A stretch of DNA of 31,096 nucleotides from JAXHUA01 sp034189695 (GTDB taxonomy: Bacteria > Chloroflexota > Dehalococcoidia > E44-bin15): the NCBI GenBank assembly GCA_034189695.1, contig JAXHUA010000063.1, forward strand, positions 1 through 31,096, in the 5' to 3' direction. A model generated the notes under the pieces. The model saw only the letters and a list, made by a program, of their open reading frames with translations. It did not search any database and was not told the DNA's origin. Numbering within the stretch: position 1 is the first letter of the stretch; every line of letters starts with the position of its first letter. This document shows, piece after piece, positions 1 through 10,760 of the stretch. The translations under genes were made by a program, and so were the position numbers.

Positions 1-1664
<1,664 letters not shown>

Positions 1665-1678
1665 CGCGGTGATGCCCC

Positions 1679-3673
1679 CTAGATGTAATACTCGAAATCT
1701 CTCTCGGTGCGGACGCGACGACGCACAACGAAAACGTGCGCCGGCACGGTGCGAGGGTCCAATTCCACGAAGTTCCGTGACCCATGCCACATGAAGCGTG
1801 CATCTGTAAGAAGATCGTGCACTTGATAGGGCTCGCGGCCATCCAGGTCCAGGGAGGAAAGGTCGATGTCCACCCAGCCCGACTGCGTGTACTGGGGGTC
1901 GAGATTCACCACAACCAGGATGACGTTCGACGAGTCCTCGCTCTGCTTGCTGTAGCAGATGAGCTCTTCGTTGTCGACGGAGTGGAATCGCAGATTCCAG
2001 TCACGCTGGAGCGCCGCGTTATCACGCCGAATCCGGTTCATCCGCGCAATGAACTCCCACAGGCTATCGGAGCGGTCGATGTCCCACCATTTCACCTCGT
2101 ACTTCTCCGAGTCCAGGTACTCCTCGCTACCCGGCTCGCGAGGTTGATTCTCGCACAGCTCGAAAGCCGGTCCGTAGACCCCGAAGTTGGCCCCAAGCGT
2201 TGCCGCCAAGACCAACCGAGACATGAACGCCGCGCGCCCTCCCGACTGCAAGTACTCCGTGAGGATGTCCGGCGTGTTGGTCCATAGGCTGGGGCGGAAA
2301 TACTCTCGAACGTCCGTCTGGGTGAGTTCGGTGAAGTATTGGGTGAGCTCCCACTTCGTATTGCGCCACGCGAAATATGTATATGACTGCGTGAACCCGA
2401 GCTTGGCCAGTTGGTACATGATCTTGGGCCGCGTGAACGCTTCAGATAGAAAGATGACGTCGCCGTGCTCCGCTTTCACCTGCTCAATCAGCCACTGCCA
2501 GAACTGGAATGGTTTGGTGTGCGGATTGTCCACGCGGAAGGTGCGGACGCCCTGTTCGATCCAGAACGTGACAACGCTCTTCAATTCCTCCCACAGCTCT
2601 TGCGAGTGGTCAGTCTCATAATCCAAAGGGTATATGTCCTGGTACCTCTTCGGGGGGTTCTCGGCATACTGCACGCTCCCGTCAGGACGGTGGCGGAACC
2701 ACTCTGGGTGTTCGCTCACGTAGGGATGGTCCGGCGTACAGTGGAAGGCGAGGTCCAGCGCAACCTCAATGCCATACTCCCTTGCCTTGGACACAAGATG
2801 GCGGAAGTCTTCAAGTGTGCCCAACTGCGGATGGACGGCCTTGTGACCGCCCTCGGAGGAACCAATGGCCCAGGGGCTGCCCGGGTCGTCGGGCGCTGCT
2901 CCAACAACGTTGTTCTTGCCTTTCCGATGGGAGCGCCCGATGGGGTGGACCGGCGGAAGATAGAGCACGTCGAAACCCATCCTGGCAACGTAGTCGAGCC
3001 GCTTCTCGCAGTCTTGAAACGAACCGTGTCGCCCTGGTGCCGAAGCGCAAGAGCGGGGGAACATCTCGTACCAGGCGCTGAAACCGGCTCTCGCCGGGTC
3101 AACCGTGACCAGGAGCTCCTTTGGATAGGTGCTAACGAGGTGCCTCTTGCTGTACTTCTCCACAAGTACTGCGAGCTCATCGCTGAGGGCCAGCTGTACC
3201 ATGCCCTTATCAGGACCGTCCTTCGACCGTAGCGCCCCGGCCCATTGCTTCAGCGTTCCAATATCCGAACTCGACGCTCCCCGAACCGCTTCCTCCAGCA
3301 GCTCGGCCCCGGCCCACAGATCGACTGAGATGTCCTGCCCGGCCTCCGCCTTCTTCCCCAGATCGCGCTGCCATGACTTGAACCTGTCAACCCAGGCGAC
3401 AATACTGTACCGATACCGGCCAGTCTCGGTGACCACGAAGGAAGCTCGCCAGCGGTCATTGACCAGCAGTTCCATGGGCACCTCGCTCCACTGGGCCTCG
3501 TCCTCCTTCCGGAAAAGGAGAACCGCCGAAAGCGCATCGTAACCATCAGCGAAGATATCGGCCTCCACACTGACCTTCTCACCCACAACCCGCTTGATGG
3601 GAAAACGTCCGCAGTCGATTTCGGGCGTGACGCCCTCAACAACTACTCTTCGCCCTTTACATGCTTCACTCAT
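1679..3673 (-). CDS. glgE: Alpha-1,4-glucan:maltose-1-phosphate maltosyltransferase
   Basis: GH13_3 enzyme that extends alpha-1,4-glucans with maltosyl units from maltose-1-phosphate. 664 residues, the normal family length. An N-terminal beta-sandwich domain (about 10-120) precedes the barrel. Family motifs are visible: WYEMFPRS, the HPIGRSHRKGKNN block, the DLAFHCTPDHPYV block, FRVDNPHTKPFQFW with nucleophile D382, FLSEAFTRP with acid/base E411, and NTPDIL with D469. The reading frame is open to 3730, but the ATG at 3673 has an AGGTGAGG ribosome site and begins just before the conserved N-terminal domain, so it is preferred. It is the first gene of the glgE-treS pair; a promoter lies at 3702-3730. 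No key residue is missing. Confidence 0.95.
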   Translation of the reverse strand: MSEACKGRRVVVEGVTPEIDCGRFPIKRVVGEKVSVEADIFADGYDALSAVLLFRKEDEAQWSEVPMELLVNDRWRASFVVTETGRYRYSIVAWVDRFKSWQRDLGKKAEAGQDISVDLWAGAELLEEAVRGASSSDIGTLKQWAGALRSKDGPDKGMVQLALSDELAVLVEKYSKRHLVSTYPKELLVTVDPARAGFSAWYEMFPRSCASAPGRHGSFQDCEKRLDYVARMGFDVLYLPPVHPIGRSHRKGKNNVVGAAPDDPGSPWAIGSSEGGHKAVHPQLGTLEDFRHLVSKAREYGIEVALDLAFHCTPDHPYVSEHPEWFRHRPDGSVQYAENPPKRYQDIYPLDYETDHSQELWEELKSVVTFWIEQGVRTFRVDNPHTKPFQFWQWLIEQVKAEHGDVIFLSEAFTRPKIMYQLAKLGFTQSYTYFAWRNTKWELTQYFTELTQTDVREYFRPSLWTNTPDILTEYLQSGGRAAFMSRLVLAATLGANFGVYGPAFELCENQPREPGSEEYLDSEKYEVKWWDIDRSDSLWEFIARMNRIRRDNAALQRDWNLRFHSVDNEELICYSKQSEDSSNVILVVVNLDPQYTQSGWVDIDLSSLDLDGREPYQVHDLLTDARFMWHGSRNFVELDPRTVPAHVFVVRRRVRTERDFEYYI

Positions 3674-3701
3674 CGCCTCACCTGCGTTGTGATAGAGAGA
3701 A

Positions 3702-3730
3702 ATGATACCGCATATCGCCCGCCCAATCAA
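3702..3730 (-). promoter_or_regulatory. Probable glgE-treS promoter
   Basis: On the minus strand TTGATT (3725-3730) and TATCAT (3702-3707, 5 of 6 to the -10 consensus) are separated by 17 bp. Transcription would start near 3695, about 20 nt upstream of the glgE ribosome site. Judged by eye only. Confidence 0.5.
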
Positions 3731-3878
3731 ACCAGTGCCTCACCAACAGGAACCCGCTCAGGAAAGCCACCCGAGTGCGAAGGCCGTAGTCGATGTCCCT
3801 GGCCGCTGGCCAGGATGAACTCCACAAGACCGCCTTGCGAAAACGCCCTGGCAGGACTGAGCCCCACACTCCACCCCA

Positions 3879-3908
3879 GTGACAGGAGCATGGCCGACAT
3901 GCTACTAT
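3879..3908 (+). promoter_or_regulatory. Possible promoter of the beta-lactamase-family gene
   Basis: GTGACA (3879-3884) and TACTAT (3903-3908) are 18 bp apart, leaving a short leader before the AGGAGG site at 3935-3940. Both boxes are imperfect; this is the best candidate in the 273-bp divergent gap between glgE and this gene. Confidence 0.35.
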
Positions 3909-3946
3909 CTTTTGCGGACGATGGAGGCCAATTCAGGAGGGCAATC

Positions 3947-6334
3947 ATGAGAAGAACGCTCGCAGTCGTGCTGGCACTCATCATTGCGGTGTCGGCCTTC
4001 GCTTCATGTACCTGCGGACCAGCGACGACCGGGACGCTCGAGGAGAGGCTCGACCGCCTGGTTCAAGACCTGGAACAGCAGCGCCAGACACTGCACATTC
4101 CGGGAATGGCCATCGCAATTGTCCAGGACGATGAGGTAGTCCTGACGCACGGCTTCGGCGTGGCCGATATCGAGAACGAGACGCCGGTGACGCCTGACAC
4201 GTTGTTCGCCATAGGCTCGTCCACCAAGGCGTTCACCTCGACGCTCATCGGCATGCTGGTCGACGAAGGGAAGATGGAATGGGACGACCCCGTAACCGAG
4301 TACATTCCATACTTCACGCTCGACATCGACAGCGAGGATGAGAATGCTGAGGTCACTATCCGTGACCTGCTGAGTCACCGCACCGGCTTCGTGCGGATGG
4401 GGCTCCTTTTTGCCAGTGGTATGCTCCCGCGCGAGGAGGTCCTGATGGCCGCCACGGCAGCCGAGCCGTGGACCGGTTTCCGTGACAAGTGGTATTACAG
4501 CAACGTCATGTACCTTGCGGCTGGGGTCGCCGCGGGCAACGCCGAGGTCGCCGACTGGGACACTCTGGTGGTCGAGCGCATTTTCGAGCCGCTTGGCATG
4601 GGGAACTCCAGCACCTCGGTGAGCCAGGTCGAGGGCGACCCCCGTCTTTCCGTTGGATACATCTGGGACGACGACCTCCAGGAGTACAAGCGCAAGCCGA
4701 TGCGCAATATCGACAACATCGGGCCCGCCGGGGCCATCAACTCTTCTGTGGTGGACATGGCCCAGTGGCTGCGGCTGTTGCTCGGCGGCGGTGAGTACGA
4801 AGGCAATCGACTGATCAGCGAAGAACAGCTACATGAGACCTGGACGAGTCAGATTGAGATCGCCCCCGGGGTGAGCTATGGCCTCGGCTGGATGCTCCGC
4901 GAATGGAAGGGGCAGCCCGTCGTGGAGCACGGCGGCAACGTCGACGGCTTCGCCGCGGAGGTGGCACTGTTGCCAGAGTCCAACCTCGGGTTCGTGTTGC
5001 TGACCAACGTGTCGGTCACATCGCTTCAGCAACTGTCCCTCAACACAGTCTGGGAGGCCCTGCTCGGGGAGTGGGAGGACACTACCGGCGGCCAGGCCCC
5101 GGACTACGAGCCGTACATCGGCGAGTACATCGCGGACTTCGGCAGTTTTGACGACGAGGTGTTCACCGCACTGGTGCAGAACGACCGTCTGGCCGTTGAT
5201 GTGCCAGGCCAGATGGTCTACGAACTCGAGAACCCTGACGAGGATGGCAAGTGGTACTTCGCCATTTCCAGCGACGCTGCGCTGTCCTTTGAGCGCGACG
5301 ACGAAGGCGAGGTCATAAGCATGAAGTTGCACCAGTCGGGCCTCGTGTTCGAGCTGCCCCGCAAGGGTGTCGAGTTTGCGCCGGAGATTCCTCTGGAGGA
5401 GCTTCAGAAGTACCTCGGCAGCTACCGCTCAGACGAACTGGGCCTCATCGTCCAGGTCCTCATTCGGAACAACCGCCTCGCTGTTGACTGGCCACAGGAA
5501 ATGGTCTATGAGCTGTACCCACCAGACGATGACGGCATATGGGCCTTCCGGGTATCGGACGCGTTCACCCTGAGGTTCAATGAAGCACAGGACGGCCAGG
5601 TCGAGTCGTTGACCTACTACCAGGCCGACCTGGAGGTTGAGATGGTGCGAGTGGAAGGCACGTCCCTGCCAACAGTCGACGAGATTCTGGCGCTCCGAGA
5701 CACGGACAGTCGCAGCGCCGCCCTCGACGAAATGGGGGTCTACCGCTTCACGGGCACGACACACAGCCCGCAGTCGGGCGTCGACGGGACGGTCACCGTG
5801 CTTGTCTCTGGGACCGACCGCTATCGCGTAGACAGCGACTATGGCAGATTCGGCTTCAGCCGAACGGCGGTCAACTGCGACCAGGCCTGGGTGGAATCCA
5901 GCTTCGGACCATTCGAGGAGTTGACCGGCGTTCTCCTCGAGCAGGTGATACAGGGACACCCTGCTGCGCTATACGGCGACTGGCGCGAGTTCTATGACTC
6001 TATCGCGGTGCTCCGCGCTGACGAACTCGACGGGCGCGACGTCTACGTCCTGAAGCTCGAGCACGATGACCTGCCACCGGTGACCACATACGTCGATTCG
6101 GTGACCGGCGACGTTCTCAAAGACTCAGTGACCGTGGTTCAGGAAGGGGGCGTAAGCATACCCGTGACTGTGGAGTACGAGGACTACCGGGAAGTGGACG
6201 GCCTGTCTATCCCGTTCCGTAGCGTCGCCAGCAACGAACACAGCGGATCGACAATCGTCCAATACGAGACGGTCGAAATCGGTCTGAACATAGGGGACGA
6301 GGTTTTCGTTTTGAGCCCACCCCAGGCTCAATGA
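3947..6334 (+). CDS. Serine beta-lactamase-family hydrolase, probable lipoprotein with C-terminal repeat domains
   Basis: 795 residues. The N-terminus (MRRTLAVVLALIIAVSAFASC) is a signal peptide ending in a lipobox-like FASC, so export and lipid anchoring are likely. Residues about 35-365 form a class C beta-lactamase/DD-peptidase fold (PF00144 type): SxxK is S91-S-T-K94, the YxN-type motif is Y184-S-N186 and the third motif is H328-G-G. Two similar segments follow (about 385-475 and 485-570); each has a YLGSY/YIGEY opening, an 'NRLAVD' strand, 'MVYEL' and 'DG-W-F', resembling DUF3471-like domains. A last module (about 590-795, with YRFTG, YVDSVTGDVL and YEDYREVDGLSIPFR) looks like the LolA-like fold seen after some peptidases. 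The start at 3947 follows AGGAGG at 3935-3940; the frame is open further upstream but lacks support. Substrate unknown; an esterase or peptidase is as likely as a true beta-lactamase. Confidence 0.85.
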   Translation: MRRTLAVVLALIIAVSAFASCTCGPATTGTLEERLDRLVQDLEQQRQTLHIPGMAIAIVQDDEVVLTHGFGVADIENETPVTPDTLFAIGSSTKAFTSTLIGMLVDEGKMEWDDPVTEYIPYFTLDIDSEDENAEVTIRDLLSHRTGFVRMGLLFASGMLPREEVLMAATAAEPWTGFRDKWYYSNVMYLAAGVAAGNAEVADWDTLVVERIFEPLGMGNSSTSVSQVEGDPRLSVGYIWDDDLQEYKRKPMRNIDNIGPAGAINSSVVDMAQWLRLLLGGGEYEGNRLISEEQLHETWTSQIEIAPGVSYGLGWMLREWKGQPVVEHGGNVDGFAAEVALLPESNLGFVLLTNVSVTSLQQLSLNTVWEALLGEWEDTTGGQAPDYEPYIGEYIADFGSFDDEVFTALVQNDRLAVDVPGQMVYELENPDEDGKWYFAISSDAALSFERDDEGEVISMKLHQSGLVFELPRKGVEFAPEIPLEELQKYLGSYRSDELGLIVQVLIRNNRLAVDWPQEMVYELYPPDDDGIWAFRVSDAFTLRFNEAQDGQVESLTYYQADLEVEMVRVEGTSLPTVDEILALRDTDSRSAALDEMGVYRFTGTTHSPQSGVDGTVTVLVSGTDRYRVDSDYGRFGFSRTAVNCDQAWVESSFGPFEELTGVLLEQVIQGHPAALYGDWREFYDSIAVLRADELDGRDVYVLKLEHDDLPPVTTYVDSVTGDVLKDSVTVVQEGGVSIPVTVEYEDYREVDGLSIPFRSVASNEHSGSTIVQYETVEIGLNIGDEVFVLSPPQAQ

Positions 6335-6471
6335 GTCGGCTTGCGGGGCTGACCATCGGCATTCCGCCGGTTACCGCATCAGACTGGCCCGTTGTCGTCG
6401 TCGGCCCGCGGAAGGGGACCTACACATACCACCGCCCGGTTCCGAGGGAGGCCGCAGCCGCACGACAGGGG

Positions 6472-6490
6472 CAGTGACCGTGGTTCACTG
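6472..6490. terminator. Small stem-loop between convergent genes
   Basis: CAGTGA (6472-6477) and TCACTG (6485-6490) pair across a 7-nt loop, directly after the stop of the MBL-fold gene on the minus strand and about 140 bp after the stop of the plus-strand gene. There is no T-tract, so termination is only a guess. Confidence 0.25.
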
Positions 6491-7474
6491 TCAGCCTGCC
6501 TGGGCCAGCGAATACACCAGCTTGTCGCCCCTCACACTCCCGCTCACCATCTCTTTGCGTTGCAGATAGATTATGTGGGCGATGACTTCCCCGGTGGCGA
6601 ACCACTTCTGAGCCGGAGGGAACAGGTCCCACGACTTGTAGCTGAGATCCCAGCTCACATGGGGTGCTATCTCATAGGCCGTCATATCGCCTTCCTCAAG
6701 GGCGAACAGGACCTCGTTCAGCCGCACCTGGTGGTGTGCGTGCAACTCCTCGATCCTTTGCCTGTGGTCATTCCAGATCGTTCGGTGGCCCGGCAGTACA
6801 AGGGCGACATCCATCGGATACACCCTGTCCAGGCTGCTCAGATACGCCTCGAGAGCATCGTCCATTCCGGGCCAGAAACAGATATTGGGTGTGATATCGA
6901 GAAGAATGTGGTCTCCTGACATAAGTATCCGTTTGTTGGGTTCGTACAGGCACATGTGACCTGGCGTATGGCCCGGCGTCTCGATACAGGTGAAAGAGAA
7001 CTCGCCGATGTCGATGCTGTCGCCGTCTTTCAAGGTCGAGAACGTGATGGGACGCTTCGGGCCGTACAGATGTCCCGGATGACTCCCGACGGCCCGTTCC
7101 AGTTCGTCCTCAGGAAAGCCGTTCAGGCGGTAGAGTGCCGCCGTATCTCCGAAACCGTCACCTTTGGGAGCACTCATGTAGGAAGACTCCCGCTCGCTGA
7201 AAAAGACCTTAGACGTCTCGCTTACGAGGCTCGACACCAGGCCCAGATGGTCCGCATGCAGGTGAGTAACGAAGAAATCAGTCTTCGCAAGGTCCACGCC
7301 CAATTCAGCAAGCGCAGAGTCCATCGCGCTAACGCACTCTTCCCGGTTCATCCCCGTATCGACTATGAGGAAACGGCCGTCCCCTCTGACCACGTAGGAG
7401 TTCACCGCTTTCAATGGATTGCCGGGCAAGGGGATCTCAGCTCTGTACAGATTGGGCATAATCTCGTCAACCAT
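6491..7474 (-). CDS. MBL-fold metallo-hydrolase (LACTB2/glyoxalase-II-like)
   Basis: 327 residues, cytoplasmic, no signal peptide. The metallo-beta-lactamase metal motif HxHxDH is H71-L-H73-A-D75-H76, with further ligands expected in ETPGHTPGH and in SGDHIL. The C-terminal third (about 230-327, after VLPGHR) looks like the winged-helix tail of LACTB2-type hydrolases. The ATG at 7474 has a strong AGGAGGAG site 6 nt upstream. Family members hydrolyse thioesters, lactones or RNA ends; nothing here decides the substrate. It stands alone, convergent with the beta-lactamase-family gene and divergent from trkA. Confidence 0.85.
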   Translation of the reverse strand: MVDEIMPNLYRAEIPLPGNPLKAVNSYVVRGDGRFLIVDTGMNREECVSAMDSALAELGVDLAKTDFFVTHLHADHLGLVSSLVSETSKVFFSERESSYMSAPKGDGFGDTAALYRLNGFPEDELERAVGSHPGHLYGPKRPITFSTLKDGDSIDIGEFSFTCIETPGHTPGHMCLYEPNKRILMSGDHILLDITPNICFWPGMDDALEAYLSSLDRVYPMDVALVLPGHRTIWNDHRQRIEELHAHHQVRLNEVLFALEEGDMTAYEIAPHVSWDLSYKSWDLFPPAQKWFATGEVIAHIIYLQRKEMVSGSVRGDKLVYSLAQAG

Positions 7475-7688
7475 CCAAATCTCCTCCTATTCGATTCCCT
7501 GGCACGGCAAATGACGACCGGCCGCTTCCATCTTGCATGGCCTCAGGTCGGGCACGCGAATCGGACTCGCACTCGTTCTTACCATAAGCATACCAGTCAT
7601 TCGGCCATCTGTATAGCCCAGCGGGCCGTTCGCAGGCGCAGGCTAGCCTCCCATTGCGACCACAATGCCACCGCACTCGGCAGGGAGT

Positions 7689-7716
7689 TTGCAACATCCC
7701 TGGACGGTGTTATCAT
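7689..7716 (+). promoter_or_regulatory. Probable trkA-trkH promoter
   Basis: TTGCAA (7689-7694) and TATCAT (7711-7716, 5 of 6) with 16 bp between. The start point would be near 7723, about 55 nt before trkA. It lies in the 303-bp divergent gap 7475-7777, which otherwise shows no gene. Confidence 0.45.
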
Positions 7717-7777
7717 TGTGCGGTGGTCTTGCGCAGTGGTCCGAACAGTTAGATAACGCGATGGAGACTAGCGAGCG

Positions 7778-9142
7778 ATGAACGTCATAGTAGCTGGAGC
7801 AGGAGTAGGTGGGTACCACATTGCATCCATGCTGACCCGAGAGGGGCACAGCGTTGTTGTAATCGACCAGTCCGAGAGCGCCCTGGAGAATGCACGCCGT
7901 CACCTTGATGTCATGACCATCGTTGGGAGTGGCTCGAACCCTCGCGTGCTGCGAGACGCTGACGCCTCAGAAGCCGATCTATTCATCGCCTTCACAGCCA
8001 GCGACGAGGCCAATATCGTTGCCTGCCTGCTCGCCAAAGCACTTGGAGCCAAGAGGACAGTAGCCAGAGTCCGCAACCCGGAATACTCAGGCTACCTGGT
8101 GACCGCCGGGCGCTCACCCATAGCCCCTCGCAGGGTAGTCACACCTCAGACCTTTGGCATAAGCCTCTTTGTGAACCCGGACATCATGGCTGCTGAAGCG
8201 ATTGTCGGCATACTGTTTGAACCCTACACGGCCCCCAAAGAGGAGTTCGGCGAAGGGCGTGTTGAGGTCAGGGAACTCAAGGTGGAGAGCGACGCCGTCG
8301 TGGACAAGCCGCTGCATGGCATTCCCTTACCCACGAAGTGTGTGATCGGCGCGATAGTACGGCGGACGGAGACGGTTTTTCCGGCGGACGACGAGGTCCT
8401 CCACAAGGATGACCGTGTTGTCGCCGTTTCGTCACCCGATGCCATGGATGAACTCGAGGCCTTCTTTCACGAGAAGGAACCGCACGTGAGGAGCATCGTG
8501 ATAGTCGGCGGGCAGCGCGTCGGCTTTCGTCTCGCCCAGTTGCTCGAGAAACGTGGCGTTTGGGTGAAGCTGATCGAGCGTGATCCCAGCCGGTGCCATG
8601 AGGTCGCGGCCCAACTCACTCGCGCCACGGTGGTCCAGGGGGATGGAACTGACACCCAGTTGCTTGCGGACGAGGGGGTGCCTTCGTCAGATGCGTTTAT
8701 AGCCGCCACCGAAGACGACCAGCACAACGTTCTCATTGCCCTGCTTGCCAAGACCATCGGCGCAGAGCGCAGTCTGGCGCTTGTCGAAAGGGCGGAGTAC
8801 GTCACGCTCGCGGAAACGGTTGGCATCGACGTCGTGGTCTCCCCGTTGATACTTGCCTCCGGTGGCATCGTCCGGCTGGTCCGCTCTCCTGCGGTGGTCG
8901 CCGTGGCATTCCTCGCTGCCGCCCGAGTGGAAGCCATTGAGCTGGCTGCCAGTGAAACGGCCCGCATTGTCGGCCGCCCGCTTGGCGAAATCGAGTTGCC
9001 GAAGGGCGTCGCCCTGGGAGCAATCATAAGGGACCAGAAGGTAAGCTTCCCAGAAGCTCAAAGCGTTATCCAAGCCGGCGACCATGTGGTGGCCGTATGT
9101 CTTTCATCAACCGTGCCAGGTCTGGTCAAGCTCTTTGAGTAA
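7778..9142 (+). CDS. trkA: Trk potassium uptake system regulatory subunit TrkA (double RCK)
   Basis: 454 residues, the length of two-domain TrkA. It is a cytoplasmic NAD(H)-binding gating ring for TrkH. Two Rossmann/RCK-N domains are visible: residues 1-120 start with VIVAGAGVGGYHIA (GxGxxG) and the second starts near 234 with IVIVGGQRVGFRLA, where the last glycine of the usual motif is altered. Each is followed by a TrkA-C/RCK-C domain (REL...L PTKCVIGAIVRR and GRPLGEIELPKGVALGAIIRD). The ATG at 7778 is preceded only by a weak GGAG site. The stop is 3 bp from the trkH ATG, so the pair is translationally linked. Confidence 0.95.
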   Translation: MNVIVAGAGVGGYHIASMLTREGHSVVVIDQSESALENARRHLDVMTIVGSGSNPRVLRDADASEADLFIAFTASDEANIVACLLAKALGAKRTVARVRNPEYSGYLVTAGRSPIAPRRVVTPQTFGISLFVNPDIMAAEAIVGILFEPYTAPKEEFGEGRVEVRELKVESDAVVDKPLHGIPLPTKCVIGAIVRRTETVFPADDEVLHKDDRVVAVSSPDAMDELEAFFHEKEPHVRSIVIVGGQRVGFRLAQLLEKRGVWVKLIERDPSRCHEVAAQLTRATVVQGDGTDTQLLADEGVPSSDAFIAATEDDQHNVLIALLAKTIGAERSLALVERAEYVTLAETVGIDVVVSPLILASGGIVRLVRSPAVVAVAFLAAARVEAIELAASETARIVGRPLGEIELPKGVALGAIIRDQKVSFPEAQSVIQAGDHVVAVCLSSTVPGLVKLFE

Positions 9143-9145
9143 TCG

Positions 9146-10597
9146 ATGAGAATCCGCGTCATCATACGCTACCTGGGCCCACTCTTGATGGGCCTGGGAT
9201 TGCTGATGCTCGTGCCCCTGGCGACGAGTCTCTACTACAGAGAGCCGGATACCCTCCCATTCGTTGTCTCCATCGCGATTACCGCTGGCACAGGTCTGCT
9301 GCTCTGGCTCCTCGGCCGCAGTGCCGGCCCAGGCATGAACCGGCGTGAAGCCCTCCTCCTGGTAGCCACGACATGGATGGCAGCCGCGGTCTTCGGCGCG
9401 CTGCCCTACCAGCTCAGCGCCACGCTTCCCAGCTATCTGGACGCCTACTTCGAGGCCATGTCAGGGTTCACCACTACTGGGGCGTCGGTGCTCGTTTCCA
9501 TCCAGACCCAGGCCCATGGCATCTTGCTCTGGCGCGAACTGACCCAGTGGTTGGGAGGTATGGGGATAATCGTCCTTTTCGTGGCCGTGTTCCCGATCAT
9601 AGGCGTTGGTGGCGCCCACATGGTTGAAGGCGAACTCCCAGGCCCCAAAGGCGAGCGGTTGACAGCGCGAATCCGCGACACCGCCAGAGTCCTGTGGCAG
9701 CTCTATCTCGGCTTCTCGGCCCTTGAGGTCGTAGCCCTCCTGATAGCAGGCCTGCCGTTCTTCGACGCACTGGCCAACACGCTCGGCACCATGCCCACCG
9801 GTGGTTTCTCTCCTATGGACCACAGTATTGCCGCATACAACAGCGTGGCCGTAGAGGGCATAATCACCTTCTTCATGCTCGCCGCCGGCACGAATTTCCA
9901 GTTGTTCTACTTCGCCTTGTGGAAGCGCCGTTTCGGTCGGCTCCTCACCGATCGCGAGTTCCGTTGGTACCTGGTGGTCATCATAGTATCGTGCGTGCTC
10001 ATAGCTACCGACCTCATGCTCCACATGGGCTACTCCCCCGGTACCGCCTTCAGGTTCGCCACGTTCCAGTCGGTCGCCATCCAGACGACAACCGGCTTTG
10101 CGACCGCCGATTTCGCCGCGTGGCCCTCTCTATCGCAAGCGATTCTCCTCGTCCTCATGATAGTTGGCGCTTCATCCTGCTCCACGGGCGGTGCACTCAA
10201 GGTCATCAGGTTCGTGGTGCTCGCCAAGTATGCCTACCGGCGTATACTGCTCGTCTTCAGCCCCCGAACCATCAGGCCTCTCAAACTGGCCGGTCGTGTC
10301 GTGCCGGAGGGCGTGACATCGGAGATCGTTGGCATCTCCATCCTCTACTTCACAGCATTGATAGTCGGTTCGGTCATCATGAGCGCCGTGGGTCTGGACC
10401 CGTGGTCGGCCCTCTCTTCCGTCGCCGCCACCCTGGGCAACGTCGGGCCAGGCCTGGGGTCAGTAGGGCCAACCGCCAACTACGCCCACGTCCCTGGCGT
10501 GGGCAAGGTCGCTCTTACGTTCTGCATGCTGATAGGACGGCTGGAGCTCTGGACAGTGCTGGTGCTCATCAGCCCGGCGTTCTGGAGAGGTAGGTAG
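9146..10597 (+). CDS. trkH: Trk potassium uptake membrane subunit TrkH
   Basis: 483 residues, integral membrane channel/transporter of the Trk/Ktr family. The four pore-loop selectivity signatures are present in order: SGFTTTGAS, MPTGGFS, TTTGFAT and LGNVGPGLG. The C-terminus GRLELWTVLVLISPAFWRGR is typical. It follows trkA by 3 bp. A 121-bp copy of its 3' end, 94% identical, lies at 21529-21649. Confidence 0.95.
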   Translation: MRIRVIIRYLGPLLMGLGLLMLVPLATSLYYREPDTLPFVVSIAITAGTGLLLWLLGRSAGPGMNRREALLLVATTWMAAAVFGALPYQLSATLPSYLDAYFEAMSGFTTTGASVLVSIQTQAHGILLWRELTQWLGGMGIIVLFVAVFPIIGVGGAHMVEGELPGPKGERLTARIRDTARVLWQLYLGFSALEVVALLIAGLPFFDALANTLGTMPTGGFSPMDHSIAAYNSVAVEGIITFFMLAAGTNFQLFYFALWKRRFGRLLTDREFRWYLVVIIVSCVLIATDLMLHMGYSPGTAFRFATFQSVAIQTTTGFATADFAAWPSLSQAILLVLMIVGASSCSTGGALKVIRFVVLAKYAYRRILLVFSPRTIRPLKLAGRVVPEGVTSEIVGISILYFTALIVGSVIMSAVGLDPWSALSSVAATLGNVGPGLGSVGPTANYAHVPGVGKVALTFCMLIGRLELWTVLVLISPAFWRGR

Positions 10598-10604
10598 GAA
10601 TGTG

Positions 10605-10718
10605 GCACCGGGGCCGGCCAGCGAGTGCGGCGCCCTCGCCTCGCTCACGCCTGTACAAGCATTGGACAGGAGAGCGACTGCCCCTCAGCAACACCTCCTG
10701 TTGACAACGCCCCGGTGC
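10605..10718. repeat. 10-bp inverted repeat enclosing the trkH-marC spacer
   Basis: GCACCGGGGC (10605-10614) and its exact reverse complement GCCCCGGTGC (10709-10718) flank 94 bp. A smaller pair inside, AGCGAG (10620-10625) with CTCGCT (10640-10645), could form an inner hairpin. No T-tract follows. This may be a terminator-like structure of the trk operon. Confidence 0.35.
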
Positions 10719-10760
10719 TCAGATACCATCTGACTCCAGTCCGATGCTGGGCGGGATACC

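Noticed and set aside
2465..3232. 255-residue open frame on the plus strand
   Set aside because: It is antisense to the well-supported glgE coding frame and has no family resemblance or ribosome site.
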